DNA from: Gammaproteobacteria bacterium
GTDB lineage: Bacteria; Pseudomonadota; Gammaproteobacteria; SZUA-229
DNA length: 9,674 nucleotides
Direction: 5' to 3'
NCBI GenBank assembly: GCA_011321985.1
Contig: DROB01000333.1
Location: 1-9,674, forward strand
The position numbers and the translations under genes are program-made. Below are positions 1 to 8,487 of the stretch, in pieces; the first letter of the stretch is position 1, and each line of letters starts with the position of its first letter. Under the pieces are notes generated by a model. The model made no database searches. It saw only the letters and a program-made list of their open reading frames with translations, and was not told the DNA's origin.

Positions 1-612
1 CACATTGCCGCGGTCGACCACGCCTACTGCGTACTGGTTACGCGTGATCTTCATCGAACGCTGGTAGGAAGTGATGGTGTCCTGTAATAAACCGATATCG
101 GTATCCTGTATGCGAAGCAGGAAGTAGTTCTGTGCGAGTTGTGCCTGCAACAGCAGTTTTACTGCCGCAAGATCGGCCTGGCTCGCCTGAGCGGCTGCAC
201 CACTGGCTTCTATATTGCGCTGGATTCGGCCCCAAAGATCGATCTCCCAGTTTGCCAGCAGGCCAAAATCATTTTTTCCACCGGCGGTCAGTGTCGGATA
301 TTTTCCGGCTCGGGCGACCTCACTGACAGATCGGGCCTGTCGTACACGTGCTTCTGCAGCCCTGAGAGTGTAATTTTGAAGCTCGAGTTGTGCCATCAAC
401 TGATCGAGATCGTGGTCACCGTATATCGTCCACCAGTGTGCATTCGTCGATGCCTCTCCGGTTTGTGGCTTAATGGTATCGGCTGCTTCCTTAAAGGTGG
501 TCGGTAGGTCCATGGTCGGGCGTTCGTAGTCGGGACCGACAGTGGTACACGCGACATTGAGCAGAGCAAGGACGATGGGGGACAGGGTACGATAAATTGT
601 AATTCTAGTCAT
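1..612 (-). CDS. Outer-membrane efflux channel, NodT/OprM (OMF) family, N-terminal part only
   Basis: This is the first 204 codons of an outer-membrane factor; the frame stays open to the left edge, so the C-terminal half lies outside the window. Such channels are lipid-anchored trimers that carry substrates from the periplasm out through the outer membrane. The start is the ATG at 612-610. Residues 10-21 form a short hydrophobic signal segment before C22, followed by the family signature TVGPDYERP. The lipobox is imperfect, with N rather than L at -3, so lipidation is likely but not certain. Further family marks are HWWTIYGDHDLDQLM, NYTLRAAEARVRQA and FGLLANWEIDLWGRI, then an alanine- and glutamine-rich coiled-coil helix at about residues 140-200 that belongs to the periplasmic tunnel. 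The ATG lies 5 bases after the upstream pump gene's stop and has no clear ribosome binding site, so translation is probably coupled. By position it matches opmB of Pseudomonas, but orthology is inferred. Confidence 0.93.
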   Translation of the reverse strand, partial: MTRITIYRTLSPIVLALLNVACTTVGPDYERPTMDLPTTFKEAADTIKPQTGEASTNAHWWTIYGDHDLDQLMAQLELQNYTLRAAEARVRQARSVSEVARAGKYPTLTAGGKNDFGLLANWEIDLWGRIQRNIEASGAAAQASQADLAAVKLLLQAQLAQNYFLLRIQDTDIGLLQDTITSYQRSMKITRNQYAVGVVDRGNV

Positions 613-617
613 AGCTA

Positions 618-3600
618 TCAGGGTGTCGGGTTTTTGATGACAGATGTTGGGCTCATGGCGGGCAACTCCGGCTGGAAAAGCTTGCGTGTCCAGGTGCTGA
701 ACCGGTCGAGATAAAGAAACACCACCGGTGTCGTATAGAGGGTTAGCAACTGGCTCATGATCAATCCGCCACCGATCGAAATACCCAGCGGTTGACGCAT
801 CTCCGCCCCGTTACCGTGGCCTAATGCCAGTGGGATCGCGGCGAGTAATGCGGCAAGTGAAGTCATCAAGATAGGCCGAAAGCGCAACAGGCAGGCCTCG
901 AATATCGCTTCTCGCGGTGAGGCATCGGTGTTGCGTTGTGTCTCGAGCGCAAAGTCGATCATCATGATCGCATTCTTCATGACGATGCCGATGAGCATGA
1001 AGATACCGATCATGGCGATGACGCTGAATTCGGTCTGAAAAAACATCAGTGCGAGCAGGGCACCGACACCGGCAGATGGCAGCGTCGAAAGGATGGTCAA
1101 TGGATGCACCAGGCTTTCGTAGAGTACCCCGAGTACGATATACAGGGTGAGAAAAGCGGCGAGGATAAGCGCAGGCTGACTGTCCAGCATCTCCTTGAAA
1201 GCACGTGCCGAACCCTGGTAGCTACCACGTATCGAACTGGGTGTGGCTATATCGCTGAGGGCACCATTGATCGCCCGTGTCGCTTCCGATAGCGAAACCC
1301 CTTTAGCCCGATTGAAGGAAATCGTGGTCGCAGGGAGCAGGGAATGGTGGTTGACACTGAGAGAGGTATCGGTCTGTTCATGGCGGGCTACCTGAGACAG
1401 AGGTACCTGATCACCCGACGGCGTACTGAGATGCAGGTGATCCAGTGCCTCCGGTGACTGAGCATATTCGGGTGCGGTCCCCATGATCACACGATACTGA
1501 TTCAACGGTTGATAGATGGTCGAGACCGACCGCTGTGAAAAAGCGTTATTGAGCACGATGTCTATCTGCCGGGGGCTGATGCCCAGACGCGCTGCTGCAT
1601 CACGGTCGATGAAGAGTGTGGTCTGAAGCCCCTTGCCCTGCTCGTCGGTATCGACATCGATCAGCTCGGGTAGTTGTGCCAGTGCCTGACGGATGCGCGG
1701 TTCCCACTGGCGAAGCGTGTTCAGGTCATCGGCCTGGATGGTGTATTCGTAAGACGAGCGGCTCCTGCGGCCTCCGACCTTGATGTCCTGCACCGGTTTG
1801 AGATTGAGCGTAGCACCGGGTACGTTGCTCAGACGGGCGCGCAGCCTGGTCACGATTTCATTGGCATTGGCATCGCGTTCAGATAGTGGTTTGAGCATGA
1901 CGAACACCGAACCAGTATTGCGCTGGGCACCACCGGTGAAACCGACGACGTTTTTAACAGCAGGGTCGTCGCGTACGATGTCGATAAAATCACTCAATTT
2001 TTTCTCCATCATCTGAAATGATGCGCTCTGCTCGCCCCGGATACGACCTGAGAGCTGGCCTGTGTCCTGTTGTGGAAAGTAACCTTTGGGAATAATGACA
2101 TAGAGGTAAACATTCAGAAATATCGTTACCAGCAGGACCAGCATGGTGAATGCCGGGTGTTTAAGAACCCAGGTCAGACTGCGTTCATAGCCGGACAGCA
2201 GTGCCGAAAAGCCCCGTTCGCTCCAGTGGTAGAAACGACCGTGCTGGTGCGCGTCTGTAACGGGTTGCAGTAGCTGTGCACACAACATCGGTGCCGTGCT
2301 TAGAGAGACCACCAGTGAGATCAGTATGGCGACAGACAGAGTGACGGCAAATTCACGGACGAACAGGCCTACGTAACCGCCCATGAACAGCATCGGAATA
2401 AACACCGCGACCAGGACCAGTGTCATCGACAGGACGGTTGGCCCGACCTGTTTTGCCCCACGCAGTGCCGCTTCTTTTGGAGTAGCGCCCTTCTCTATAT
2501 GGCGCGAGATATTCTCCAGCACGACGATGGTGTCATCAACCACGAAACCGACGACGATGGTGAGTGCCATCAGTGACAGGTTATCGAGTGTGTAATCCAG
2601 CAGGTACATTACGGTGAAGGTGCTGATGAGAGAGACCGGTACGGCGATGGTCGGAATTAATGCGGCACGTGCGTTACGCAGGAACAGTAAAACCACCAGT
2701 GTTACCAGCACCACAGCAATCATCAGCGTGTGACCCGCATCGCTCATCGAGGCGCGTACAGTCGAGGTGCGTTCCATCATGACGGCGACATCGATGGCGG
2801 CTGGAAGTGATGCCTGTAAGGTAGGTAGCACATCGGTCACACGTTCTACTGTTTCGATGATATTGGCATTGGGCTCACGCCGGATGATCACCAGAACGGC
2901 GGGTTTGCCGTTGGCAGAACCGGCATTGCGCGTATCCTGTACCGAATCGACAACATCGGCGACATCAGCGAGTTTGACCGTCGCGCCATTGCTGCTGTAC
3001 CCGACGATAACGGGCAGGTATTCAGCAGCACTGCGCGCCTGGCTGTTGGCTGAAATCTGCCAGTGATGCTGGTCGTCTTCCAGTGCGCCCTGGGGCAGGT
3101 TCGAGTTGGATGATGCGATGGCCTTGCGTACTTCTTCAAATCCGATACCGTATTTGTGCAGGGCCTGGGGGTTTAGCTCGACCCGCACAGCCGGTAGTGA
3201 GCTGCCACCGATCTCGACCTCACCGACACCCCTGAGTTGTGACAGTTTTTGAGCGATAATGGTCGAAGCTACATCGTACATCTGCCCCTGACTCATGGTA
3301 TCCGAGGTGAGTCCCAGAATGATGATAGGGGCATCTGCCGGATTGACCTTGCGGTAGCTGGGGTTGGTGGGCAGGCCGGCGGGCAACAGGCTCTGGGCGG
3401 CATTCAGTGCTGCCTGCACGTCTCGCGCGGCACCGTTGATATCACGATCGAGGTCGAACTGCAGCACGATTCGTGTTGCACCCAGCGCGCTGCGTGAGGT
3501 CATCTCGGTGATGCCGGCGATACGTCCCAGGGAGCGTTCAAGGGGTATCGTCACTGCAGATGCCATGGTTTCCGGACTTGCACCGGGCAGGGAGGCTTTT

Positions 3601-3740
3601 ACCTTGATGGTAGGAATATCTACCCGGGGTAATGGCGCGATCGGAAGCAGGTGCAGGGCGACCATACCGACCAGCATCAGGCCAACCGTGAGTAGCGTGG
3701 TCGCAACGGGGCGGAGAATGAATGGCGCGGAGAAATTCAT
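618..3740 (-). CDS. mdtC: RND multidrug efflux pump subunit MdtC (MuxC-like)
   Basis: This is the second RND inner-membrane transporter subunit, 1040 residues against about 1025 in E. coli MdtC. It exports drugs using the proton gradient, probably in a mixed trimer with the MdtB-like protein beside it. MdtC-type signatures are clear: FILRPVATTLL at residues 7-17, LPGASPETMASAVTIPLERS at 51-70, FDLDRDINGAARDVQAALNA at 95-114 and the IGGSSLPAVRVELNPQAL segment at about 177-194. The RND topology is complete: TM1 near residues 10-30, two large periplasmic loops, TM2-6 from about 337 and TM8-12 from about 870. The proton-relay residues are all present: D402 and D403 in TM4 (GFVVDDTIVVLEN), K922 in TM10 (GIVMKNAIMMIDF), and R953 and T960 in RFRPILMT. 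By charge relay, then, this subunit is not inactivated. In E. coli, MdtC is reported to bind the drug while MdtB mainly moves protons. The gene begins 10 bases after the MdtB stop. The start at 3740 is fixed by the conserved N-terminus, although no Shine-Dalgarno sequence precedes it. Confidence 0.96.
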   Translation of the reverse strand: MNFSAPFILRPVATTLLTVGLMLVGMVALHLLPIAPLPRVDIPTIKVKASLPGASPETMASAVTIPLERSLGRIAGITEMTSRSALGATRIVLQFDLDRDINGAARDVQAALNAAQSLLPAGLPTNPSYRKVNPADAPIIILGLTSDTMSQGQMYDVASTIIAQKLSQLRGVGEVEIGGSSLPAVRVELNPQALHKYGIGFEEVRKAIASSNSNLPQGALEDDQHHWQISANSQARSAAEYLPVIVGYSSNGATVKLADVADVVDSVQDTRNAGSANGKPAVLVIIRREPNANIIETVERVTDVLPTLQASLPAAIDVAVMMERTSTVRASMSDAGHTLMIAVVLVTLVVLLFLRNARAALIPTIAVPVSLISTFTVMYLLDYTLDNLSLMALTIVVGFVVDDTIVVLENISRHIEKGATPKEAALRGAKQVGPTVLSMTLVLVAVFIPMLFMGGYVGLFVREFAVTLSVAILISLVVSLSTAPMLCAQLLQPVTDAHQHGRFYHWSERGFSALLSGYERSLTWVLKHPAFTMLVLLVTIFLNVYLYVIIPKGYFPQQDTGQLSGRIRGEQSASFQMMEKKLSDFIDIVRDDPAVKNVVGFTGGAQRNTGSVFVMLKPLSERDANANEIVTRLRARLSNVPGATLNLKPVQDIKVGGRRSRSSYEYTIQADDLNTLRQWEPRIRQALAQLPELIDVDTDEQGKGLQTTLFIDRDAAARLGISPRQIDIVLNNAFSQRSVSTIYQPLNQYRVIMGTAPEYAQSPEALDHLHLSTPSGDQVPLSQVARHEQTDTSLSVNHHSLLPATTISFNRAKGVSLSEATRAINGALSDIATPSSIRGSYQGSARAFKEMLDSQPALILAAFLTLYIVLGVLYESLVHPLTILSTLPSAGVGALLALMFFQTEFSVIAMIGIFMLIGIVMKNAIMMIDFALETQRNTDASPREAIFEACLLRFRPILMTSLAALLAAIPLALGHGNGAEMRQPLGISIGGGLIMSQLLTLYTTPVVFLYLDRFSTWTRKLFQPELPAMSPTSVIKNPTP

Positions 3741-3750
3741 GCTGGCTAAC

Positions 3751-6700
3751 TCATGCGCGTTTATCGTCGTGTTGCGAGGAACCGGCCAGCCGTTCGAAGG
3801 CGAGATAAACCACCGGTGTGGTGAACAGGGTCAGCATCTGGCTGACGATCAATCCACCGACCAGCGTGATACCGAGAGGATTTCGCAGTTCAGAACCGAC
3901 TCCCGTACCGAACATCAATGGCAGCGCGGCGAGCAGGGCGGCCATCGAGGTCATCAGGATAGGGCGAAAGCGTAACAGACTGGCCTGGTATATCGCATTA
4001 CGTGGTGACAGGTTTTGCTCACGTTGTGCATCGAGTGCAAAGTCGATCATCATGATCGCATTTTTCATGACGATGCCGATCAGCAGTATGATACCGATGA
4101 TCGAAATCACGTTTAGTTCGTGGCCGGATAACATCAGCGCGAGTAGTGCGCCGACACCGGCTGAAGGCAGGGTAGAGAGGATGGTGATGGGATGGATATA
4201 ACTCTCATAGAGTACGCCTAACACGATGTATACGGTAACGATCGCGGCCAGGATCAGCAATACCTGACTGGTCAATGATGCTCGAAATGCCAGTGCCGAG
4301 CCCTGAAATTTCAACTGGGTACTGGCCGGTAGATGCAGTTCCTGGCGCACGGTTTCGATGGTATCGACGGCTTCGCCCAGTGAAGAGCCCGGTGCAAGAT
4401 TGAACGAGATAGTCGCTGCCGGGAACTGGCCGATACGGGTGATTGCCAGCGGCGCGGTACGCTCGCTTACCTGTGCGATAGATGACAGAGGAATCTGTCG
4501 TGCGAGACCCGGTGTAGTCGTGTTTGTCGCACCTTTAGCAGCGCTGATATAGACGTTTTCGAGTGCTGCCAGTCCGTCACGGAAGGCGGGTTTGACCTCG
4601 AGAATGACATGCTGTTGATTGCTCGATGTGAACAGGGTGGATATCTGACGTTGTCCGAAGGCATTATACAGGGCGTTACCCACTGCGAACGGTGTGATAC
4701 CCAGACGACCTGCGACGGCACGATCGATTTCGACGTGCGCCTGAAGCCCCGCTTCCTGCTGGTCGCTGGTCACGTCAGACAATTGTGGCTCGTCACGCAG
4801 CCTGGCTACCAGCCGTGGCACCCATTCGCGCAGGATATCGGCATCGGCATCTTCGAGTGAAAGCTGGTATTGGGTACGGCTGACCTGGTATTCGATGGTC
4901 AGGTCCTGTACCGGCTGCATGTACAGTTTGATACCTTTGACTTCGCTGAGCGCGATCTGCAGGCGTTGCATCACTTCGATGACACCCGCATCACGTTGTG
5001 ACAGCGGTTTCAGGTTGATCAGCAGGCGACCGCTGTTGAGTGTGGCGTTGCTGCTGTCTACGCCGATGAATGATGACAGACTCTGCACTGCGGGGTCTTG
5101 CAGGATAACCCGGCCCAGAGCCTGCTGGCGTTCGGCCATGGCGCTGAAGGAGATGCTCTCGGGTGCCTGGGATATACCCTGGATGGCAGAGGTGTCCTGA
5201 ATCGGAAAGAAGCCTTTGGGAATGATGATATACAGGATAATGGTCAGCAACAGTGTCGCCACGGCGACGACCAGTGTCAGGCGTTGGCGCGCCAGCACCC
5301 AGTTAAGCATAACCCCATAATATTCGATCACGTTATCGAACCAGACACCACTGGAACTGAACATGTGCCCATGTTGTTGTCTGGGTGCATAATGCAGGAG
5401 CCGTGCACACATCATCGGTGTCAGCGTCAGCGAAACCACGGCAGAGATCAGGATAGCCACCGACAGCGTGATGGCGAACTCACGGAACAGCCGGCCGATC
5501 ACATCCCCCATGAAAAGCAGCGGGATCAGCACCGCTATCAGCGACACGGTCAGCGAGATAATGGTGAGGCTGATCTGACGTGCGCCTTTGATGGCTGCCA
5601 GCAGCGCGGTTTCACCGGCCTCGATGTGGCGCATGATATTTTCGATCATCACGATGGCATCGTCGACCACGAAACCGGTGGCGATGATGAGTGCCATCAG
5701 CGTGAGATTGTTGACCGAGAAACCGGCCAGGTACATTACGGCGAAAGTCCCGATGAGCGATAATGGTACTGCGACACTCGGGATGAGGGTGGCCGGCACG
5801 TTTCGCAGGAACAGAAAGATGACCATTACCACCAGTGCCACAGCGAGCAGTAACTCGAACTGCACGTCGTTCACCGAAGCACGGATGGTCTCGGTACGGT
5901 CGGTCAGCATGGTGACATTAACTGCTGCGGGCAGTGATGCCTGTAGTTGTGGCAGTAACTTTTTGATGCGGTCGACCACTTCGATAACATTGGCATCCGG
6001 CTGGCGCTGGATATTGACGATGAGTGCTGACGATTCATTCGCCCATGCAGCGAGTTGCGTATTCTCGATGCCGTCGAGGACATCGGCAACATCAGACATG
6101 CGTACCGGTGAACCGTTGCGGTAAGCGACGATCATGGTATTGAAATCGTCGGCAGTTTTGAGCTGGTCGTTGGCATTGATGGTCGATGCCTGTGTGGCAC
6201 CATCAAACCCGCCTTTGGGCAGGTTCGAGTTGGCATTATTGATGGCGATGCGCAGGTCGTCGAGCGAAAGTTTGTAGGCGGCGAGCGCATTCGGATTAGC
6301 CTGTATGCGGATAGCCGGTCGTTGTCCACCACTGATACTGACCAGGCCAACCCCTGATAACTGGGATATTTTGGCGGTCAGCCGGGTTTCGGCCAATTGT
6401 TCGATACTGGGCAGCGGCAGGGTATCCGATGTCAGTGCCAGGGTGACGATAGCCGGGTCAGCGGGGTTGATCTTGTTGTAGATAGGCAGTTGGGGAAGAT
6501 CACGTGGTAGCAGGCTGATCGCGGCATTGATCGCGGCCTGCACGTCCTGTTCAGCGACATCCAGCGCCAGCGCCAGGCTGAATTGCAGGGTGATGATCGA
6601 TGCCCCCCCTGAGCTGGTGGAGGACATCTGGTTCAGGCCGGGTATCCGGCCGAACTGGCGTTCGAGTGGTGCGGTGATGGTTGAGGTAACTACTTCCGGA

Positions 6701-6864
6701 CTCGCCCCTGGATATAAAGTCACCACCTGGATGATCGGATAATCAAATTTGGGTAGTGCTGATAGCGGTAATAGCCGGTAGGCGAAGAGGCCAACGAGCA
6801 GGATGGCTATCATCAGTAATGAGGTTGCTACTGGCCTAAGAATGAATGGACGCGAAATATTCAT
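3751..6864 (-). CDS. mdtB: RND multidrug efflux pump subunit MdtB (MuxB-like)
   Basis: This is the first RND transporter subunit, 1037 residues, close to E. coli MdtB at 1040. MdtB-type signatures run throughout: FILRPVATSLLMIAILLVG near the start, LPLSALPKFDYPIIQVVTLY at 32-51, then APLERQFG, LDVAEQDVQAAINAA, ISGGQRPAIRI, GFVVDDAIVMIENI, PLLFMGDVIGRLFREFAITL and QDLTIEYQVSRTQYQ. The proton relay is intact: D401 and D402 in TM4, K934 in TM10, R965 and T972 in RFRPILMT, with the same spacing as AcrB K940, R971 and T978. In E. coli, MdtB homotrimers are inactive as exporters; the favoured working form is a trimer of two MdtB and one MdtC. The segment with NTTTPGLAR before QIPLSSIAQV looks several residues longer than in E. 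coli MdtB, a small change in the outer periplasmic region. The start follows the adaptor stop by 27 bases and has no recognisable ribosome binding site; the conserved N-terminus supports it. A paralogue of the next gene, it arose by an old duplication common to the family. Confidence 0.96.
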   Translation of the reverse strand: MNISRPFILRPVATSLLMIAILLVGLFAYRLLPLSALPKFDYPIIQVVTLYPGASPEVVTSTITAPLERQFGRIPGLNQMSSTSSGGASIITLQFSLALALDVAEQDVQAAINAAISLLPRDLPQLPIYNKINPADPAIVTLALTSDTLPLPSIEQLAETRLTAKISQLSGVGLVSISGGQRPAIRIQANPNALAAYKLSLDDLRIAINNANSNLPKGGFDGATQASTINANDQLKTADDFNTMIVAYRNGSPVRMSDVADVLDGIENTQLAAWANESSALIVNIQRQPDANVIEVVDRIKKLLPQLQASLPAAVNVTMLTDRTETIRASVNDVQFELLLAVALVVMVIFLFLRNVPATLIPSVAVPLSLIGTFAVMYLAGFSVNNLTLMALIIATGFVVDDAIVMIENIMRHIEAGETALLAAIKGARQISLTIISLTVSLIAVLIPLLFMGDVIGRLFREFAITLSVAILISAVVSLTLTPMMCARLLHYAPRQQHGHMFSSSGVWFDNVIEYYGVMLNWVLARQRLTLVVAVATLLLTIILYIIIPKGFFPIQDTSAIQGISQAPESISFSAMAERQQALGRVILQDPAVQSLSSFIGVDSSNATLNSGRLLINLKPLSQRDAGVIEVMQRLQIALSEVKGIKLYMQPVQDLTIEYQVSRTQYQLSLEDADADILREWVPRLVARLRDEPQLSDVTSDQQEAGLQAHVEIDRAVAGRLGITPFAVGNALYNAFGQRQISTLFTSSNQQHVILEVKPAFRDGLAALENVYISAAKGATNTTTPGLARQIPLSSIAQVSERTAPLAITRIGQFPAATISFNLAPGSSLGEAVDTIETVRQELHLPASTQLKFQGSALAFRASLTSQVLLILAAIVTVYIVLGVLYESYIHPITILSTLPSAGVGALLALMLSGHELNVISIIGIILLIGIVMKNAIMMIDFALDAQREQNLSPRNAIYQASLLRFRPILMTSMAALLAALPLMFGTGVGSELRNPLGITLVGGLIVSQMLTLFTTPVVYLAFERLAGSSQHDDKRA

Positions 6865-6891
6865 GGACAGGAAACTCGGTGATTCAGGTAA

Positions 6892-8223
6892 TCAGGAATT
6901 GCCGCTAACACGTGAGTTCTGTGCTCGAGCCTGTGGTTTGCTACCTTTATTGTCGTTATTCAGTTCGCGCTCTCCCATATTGCTCGAGGGTGTGTCACGG
7001 GTGACGATTTTGACTTTAGCTCCTTCCCGGAGTCTATCCACGCCGTCGACGACGACGGTAGTGCCTGCAGAAATGCCGCTTTCGATAGCGGTGGTTTCAT
7101 CTTCCGAAGGGCCGGTTTTTACCGGGGTTACGGTAACTGTCTGGTCATCTTTAACGACATAAACAAACGTTCCTGTCGCGCCCCGCTGGATAGCGGTTGT
7201 GGGTAACAGGATAGCCTCGGGCAGCGTTTCGACAGCCATCTTCACATTGACGAACTGATTAGCGAAAAATGTCCTGTCGCTGTTAGGTAACTCTGCCTTG
7301 AGTTTGATGGTGCCGGTTGCCGTATCGATCTGATTATCAGCGGCCAGTAACCGGCCCTGACCTATTTTCTTTTTCAGAGCACGATCATAGATGTCTACCG
7401 GGATGTGATCACCGGTGTTCAGCAGTTTCATCACCCGTGGCAGGGCATCTTCGGGAATAGAGAAGATGACGCTGATCGGGTCCAGTTGCGTGATGACTAC
7501 GATGCCTTTGGGGTCAGACTCGCGCACGATATTCCCCGGACCAACCTGGCGAAAACCCACGCGGCCACTGATAGGTGCGATGATACGTGCATATGAGAGT
7601 TGCAGTTTTGCATTCTTGACGACTTCCTGGTCCGTCTGTACTGCCGCCTGATACTGGTGTACCAGTGACTGTTGCGTATCGAACTGTTTTCGGGAAACGG
7701 AGTCCTGCGCCAGCAGTGTCTTATAGCGATCAAGATCAATATTTGCATTATCGAGTAGTGCCTGGTCGCTCACCTGTTGTGCGGTGGCGAGCCGGAGCTG
7801 TACTTTAAATGGAACCGGGTCTATCTGGGCGAGAAGGTCGCCTGCTTTGACCATCTGGCCCTCTTCAAATGCGATACTGAGGAGTTGACCACTGACGCGG
7901 CTGCGTACCTCGACCACATTGAGTGGCGTTACGATACCGAGTCCGTATTGATAGATATTGAGTTCACCCTGACGTACAGGAGCGACCACCACCGGTGTTG
8001 CTTCGGGCAGGGTGCCAGCGTGATTTTTTGTTTTGCTCTTTTCCTGATGTCGGGTGGTAGTCGGTGGTTCGGCTGGTTGAGAGCCGGCATACCATATCAC
8101 GCTGCCAGCGACCACCAGTCCCAGAATGGTGATCATCAGTATCGGATGGCTACGCAACCAGTATCCCGATTGCGTAGCAGTAACGCGCAGAGGAGGGGTG
8201 TTAGGGCCGGAGTTTGATGTCAT
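6892..8223 (-). CDS. mdtA: RND efflux periplasmic adaptor MdtA (MuxA-like membrane fusion protein)
   Basis: This is the adaptor that joins the inner-membrane pump trimer to the outer-membrane channel, 443 residues against 415 in E. coli MdtA. A cytoplasmic N-terminus of about 25 residues precedes one membrane anchor at about 27-46 (ILMITILGLVVAGSVIWY). A polar linker follows. The first half of the barrel-sandwich (lipoyl-like) domain lies at about 104-137 (VRSRVSGQLLSIAFEEGQ and VKAGDLLAQIDP), then the helical hairpin at about 138-210 (DRYKTLLAQDSVSRKQFDTQ). The second lipoyl half starts at ARIIAPISGRVGFRQV near 212. Beta-barrel and membrane-proximal parts contain GIVVITQLDPI, DNQIDTATGTIKLKAEL, FFANQFVNVKMAVE and SAGTTVVVDGVDRLREGAKV, all close to MdtA. 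The last 30 or so residues are polar, low in complexity and probably disordered. It is the first gene of the operon, with 456 bases between it and rnpB. The ATG at 8223 lacks a good ribosome binding site, but a later start would remove the membrane anchor. Confidence 0.95.
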   Translation of the reverse strand: MTSNSGPNTPPLRVTATQSGYWLRSHPILMITILGLVVAGSVIWYAGSQPAEPPTTTRHQEKSKTKNHAGTLPEATPVVVAPVRQGELNIYQYGLGIVTPLNVVEVRSRVSGQLLSIAFEEGQMVKAGDLLAQIDPVPFKVQLRLATAQQVSDQALLDNANIDLDRYKTLLAQDSVSRKQFDTQQSLVHQYQAAVQTDQEVVKNAKLQLSYARIIAPISGRVGFRQVGPGNIVRESDPKGIVVITQLDPISVIFSIPEDALPRVMKLLNTGDHIPVDIYDRALKKKIGQGRLLAADNQIDTATGTIKLKAELPNSDRTFFANQFVNVKMAVETLPEAILLPTTAIQRGATGTFVYVVKDDQTVTVTPVKTGPSEDETTAIESGISAGTTVVVDGVDRLREGAKVKIVTRDTPSSNMGERELNNDNKGSKPQARAQNSRVSGNS

Positions 8224-8256
8224 GTGGTTGCAACTTTTTTGAGGATAAAACCCTTA

Positions 8257-8285
8257 AATATACCCAAGTGAAACCCGTTTGTATA
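8257..8285 (-). promoter_or_regulatory. Candidate promoter of the mdtABC-OMF operon
   Basis: On the minus strand, TATACA (8285-8280) and TATATT (8262-8257) are separated by 17 bases. They match the sigma-70 -35 hexamer at 4 of 6 positions and the -10 hexamer at 5 of 6. Transcription would start near 8250, leaving a leader of about 27 nt before the mdtA ATG at 8223. It is a plausible promoter in the right place and was picked by eye; other AT-rich boxes nearby cannot be excluded. A CAGCC/GGCTG inverted repeat with an 18-base gap (8288-8292, 8311-8315) lies just upstream and could be an operator, but this is weak. Confidence 0.35.
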
Positions 8286-8435
8286 GTCAGCCCTGTTCAA
8301 TCTGAAATGTGGCTGATCAGGTATGCATCGTTCATATTAATCGGTCGTTTCAATGAGGTTTTGTCCTTGTCCGTTTAAACCGGTATCGAGCTTCACCGCA
8401 AAACATATTTCAATCCAGCAAACACACCCTAACCT

Positions 8436-8482
8436 GTAGGAGCGGTTTGCAAACCGCGATTGCCCGCATAGAAATTATGCGG
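8436..8482 (+). repeat. REP-like palindromic element (GTAG type, two hairpins)
   Basis: GTAG at 8436-8439 is followed by a perfect 16-base palindrome at 8442-8457 (GCGGTTTGCAAACCGC). A second hairpin comes after it: CCGCATA at 8464-8470 pairs with TATGCGG at 8476-8482 around a 5-base loop. A GTAG or GGAG tetranucleotide before an imperfect or perfect hairpin is the known layout of REP sequences mobilised by REP-associated tyrosine transposases (RAYTs), and GTAGGAGCGG-type REPs are common in Pseudomonas and xanthomonads. Only one unit is present and no transposase is in the window. It might also act as a transcription terminator or RNA-stabilising hairpin. Confidence 0.6.
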
Positions 8483-8487
8483 TCAGA

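Noticed and set aside
139..507. Plus-strand 122-codon frame
   Set aside because: It lies antisense inside the channel gene, whose minus-strand translation has clear NodT-family motifs; the plus-strand peptide has no recognisable features.
3364..3975. Plus-strand 203-codon frame
   Set aside because: It spans the junction of the two RND genes on the opposite strand, is rich in R, S and T, and shows no domain; it is a shadow of the minus-strand coding bias.
5098..5763. Plus-strand 221-codon frame
   Set aside because: It is entirely antisense to mdtB; its H-, Q-, D- and R-rich composition is typical of an antisense reading of a membrane protein gene.
7777..8217. Plus-strand 146-codon frame
   Set aside because: It is antisense to the N-terminal half of mdtA, which is well supported by family motifs.
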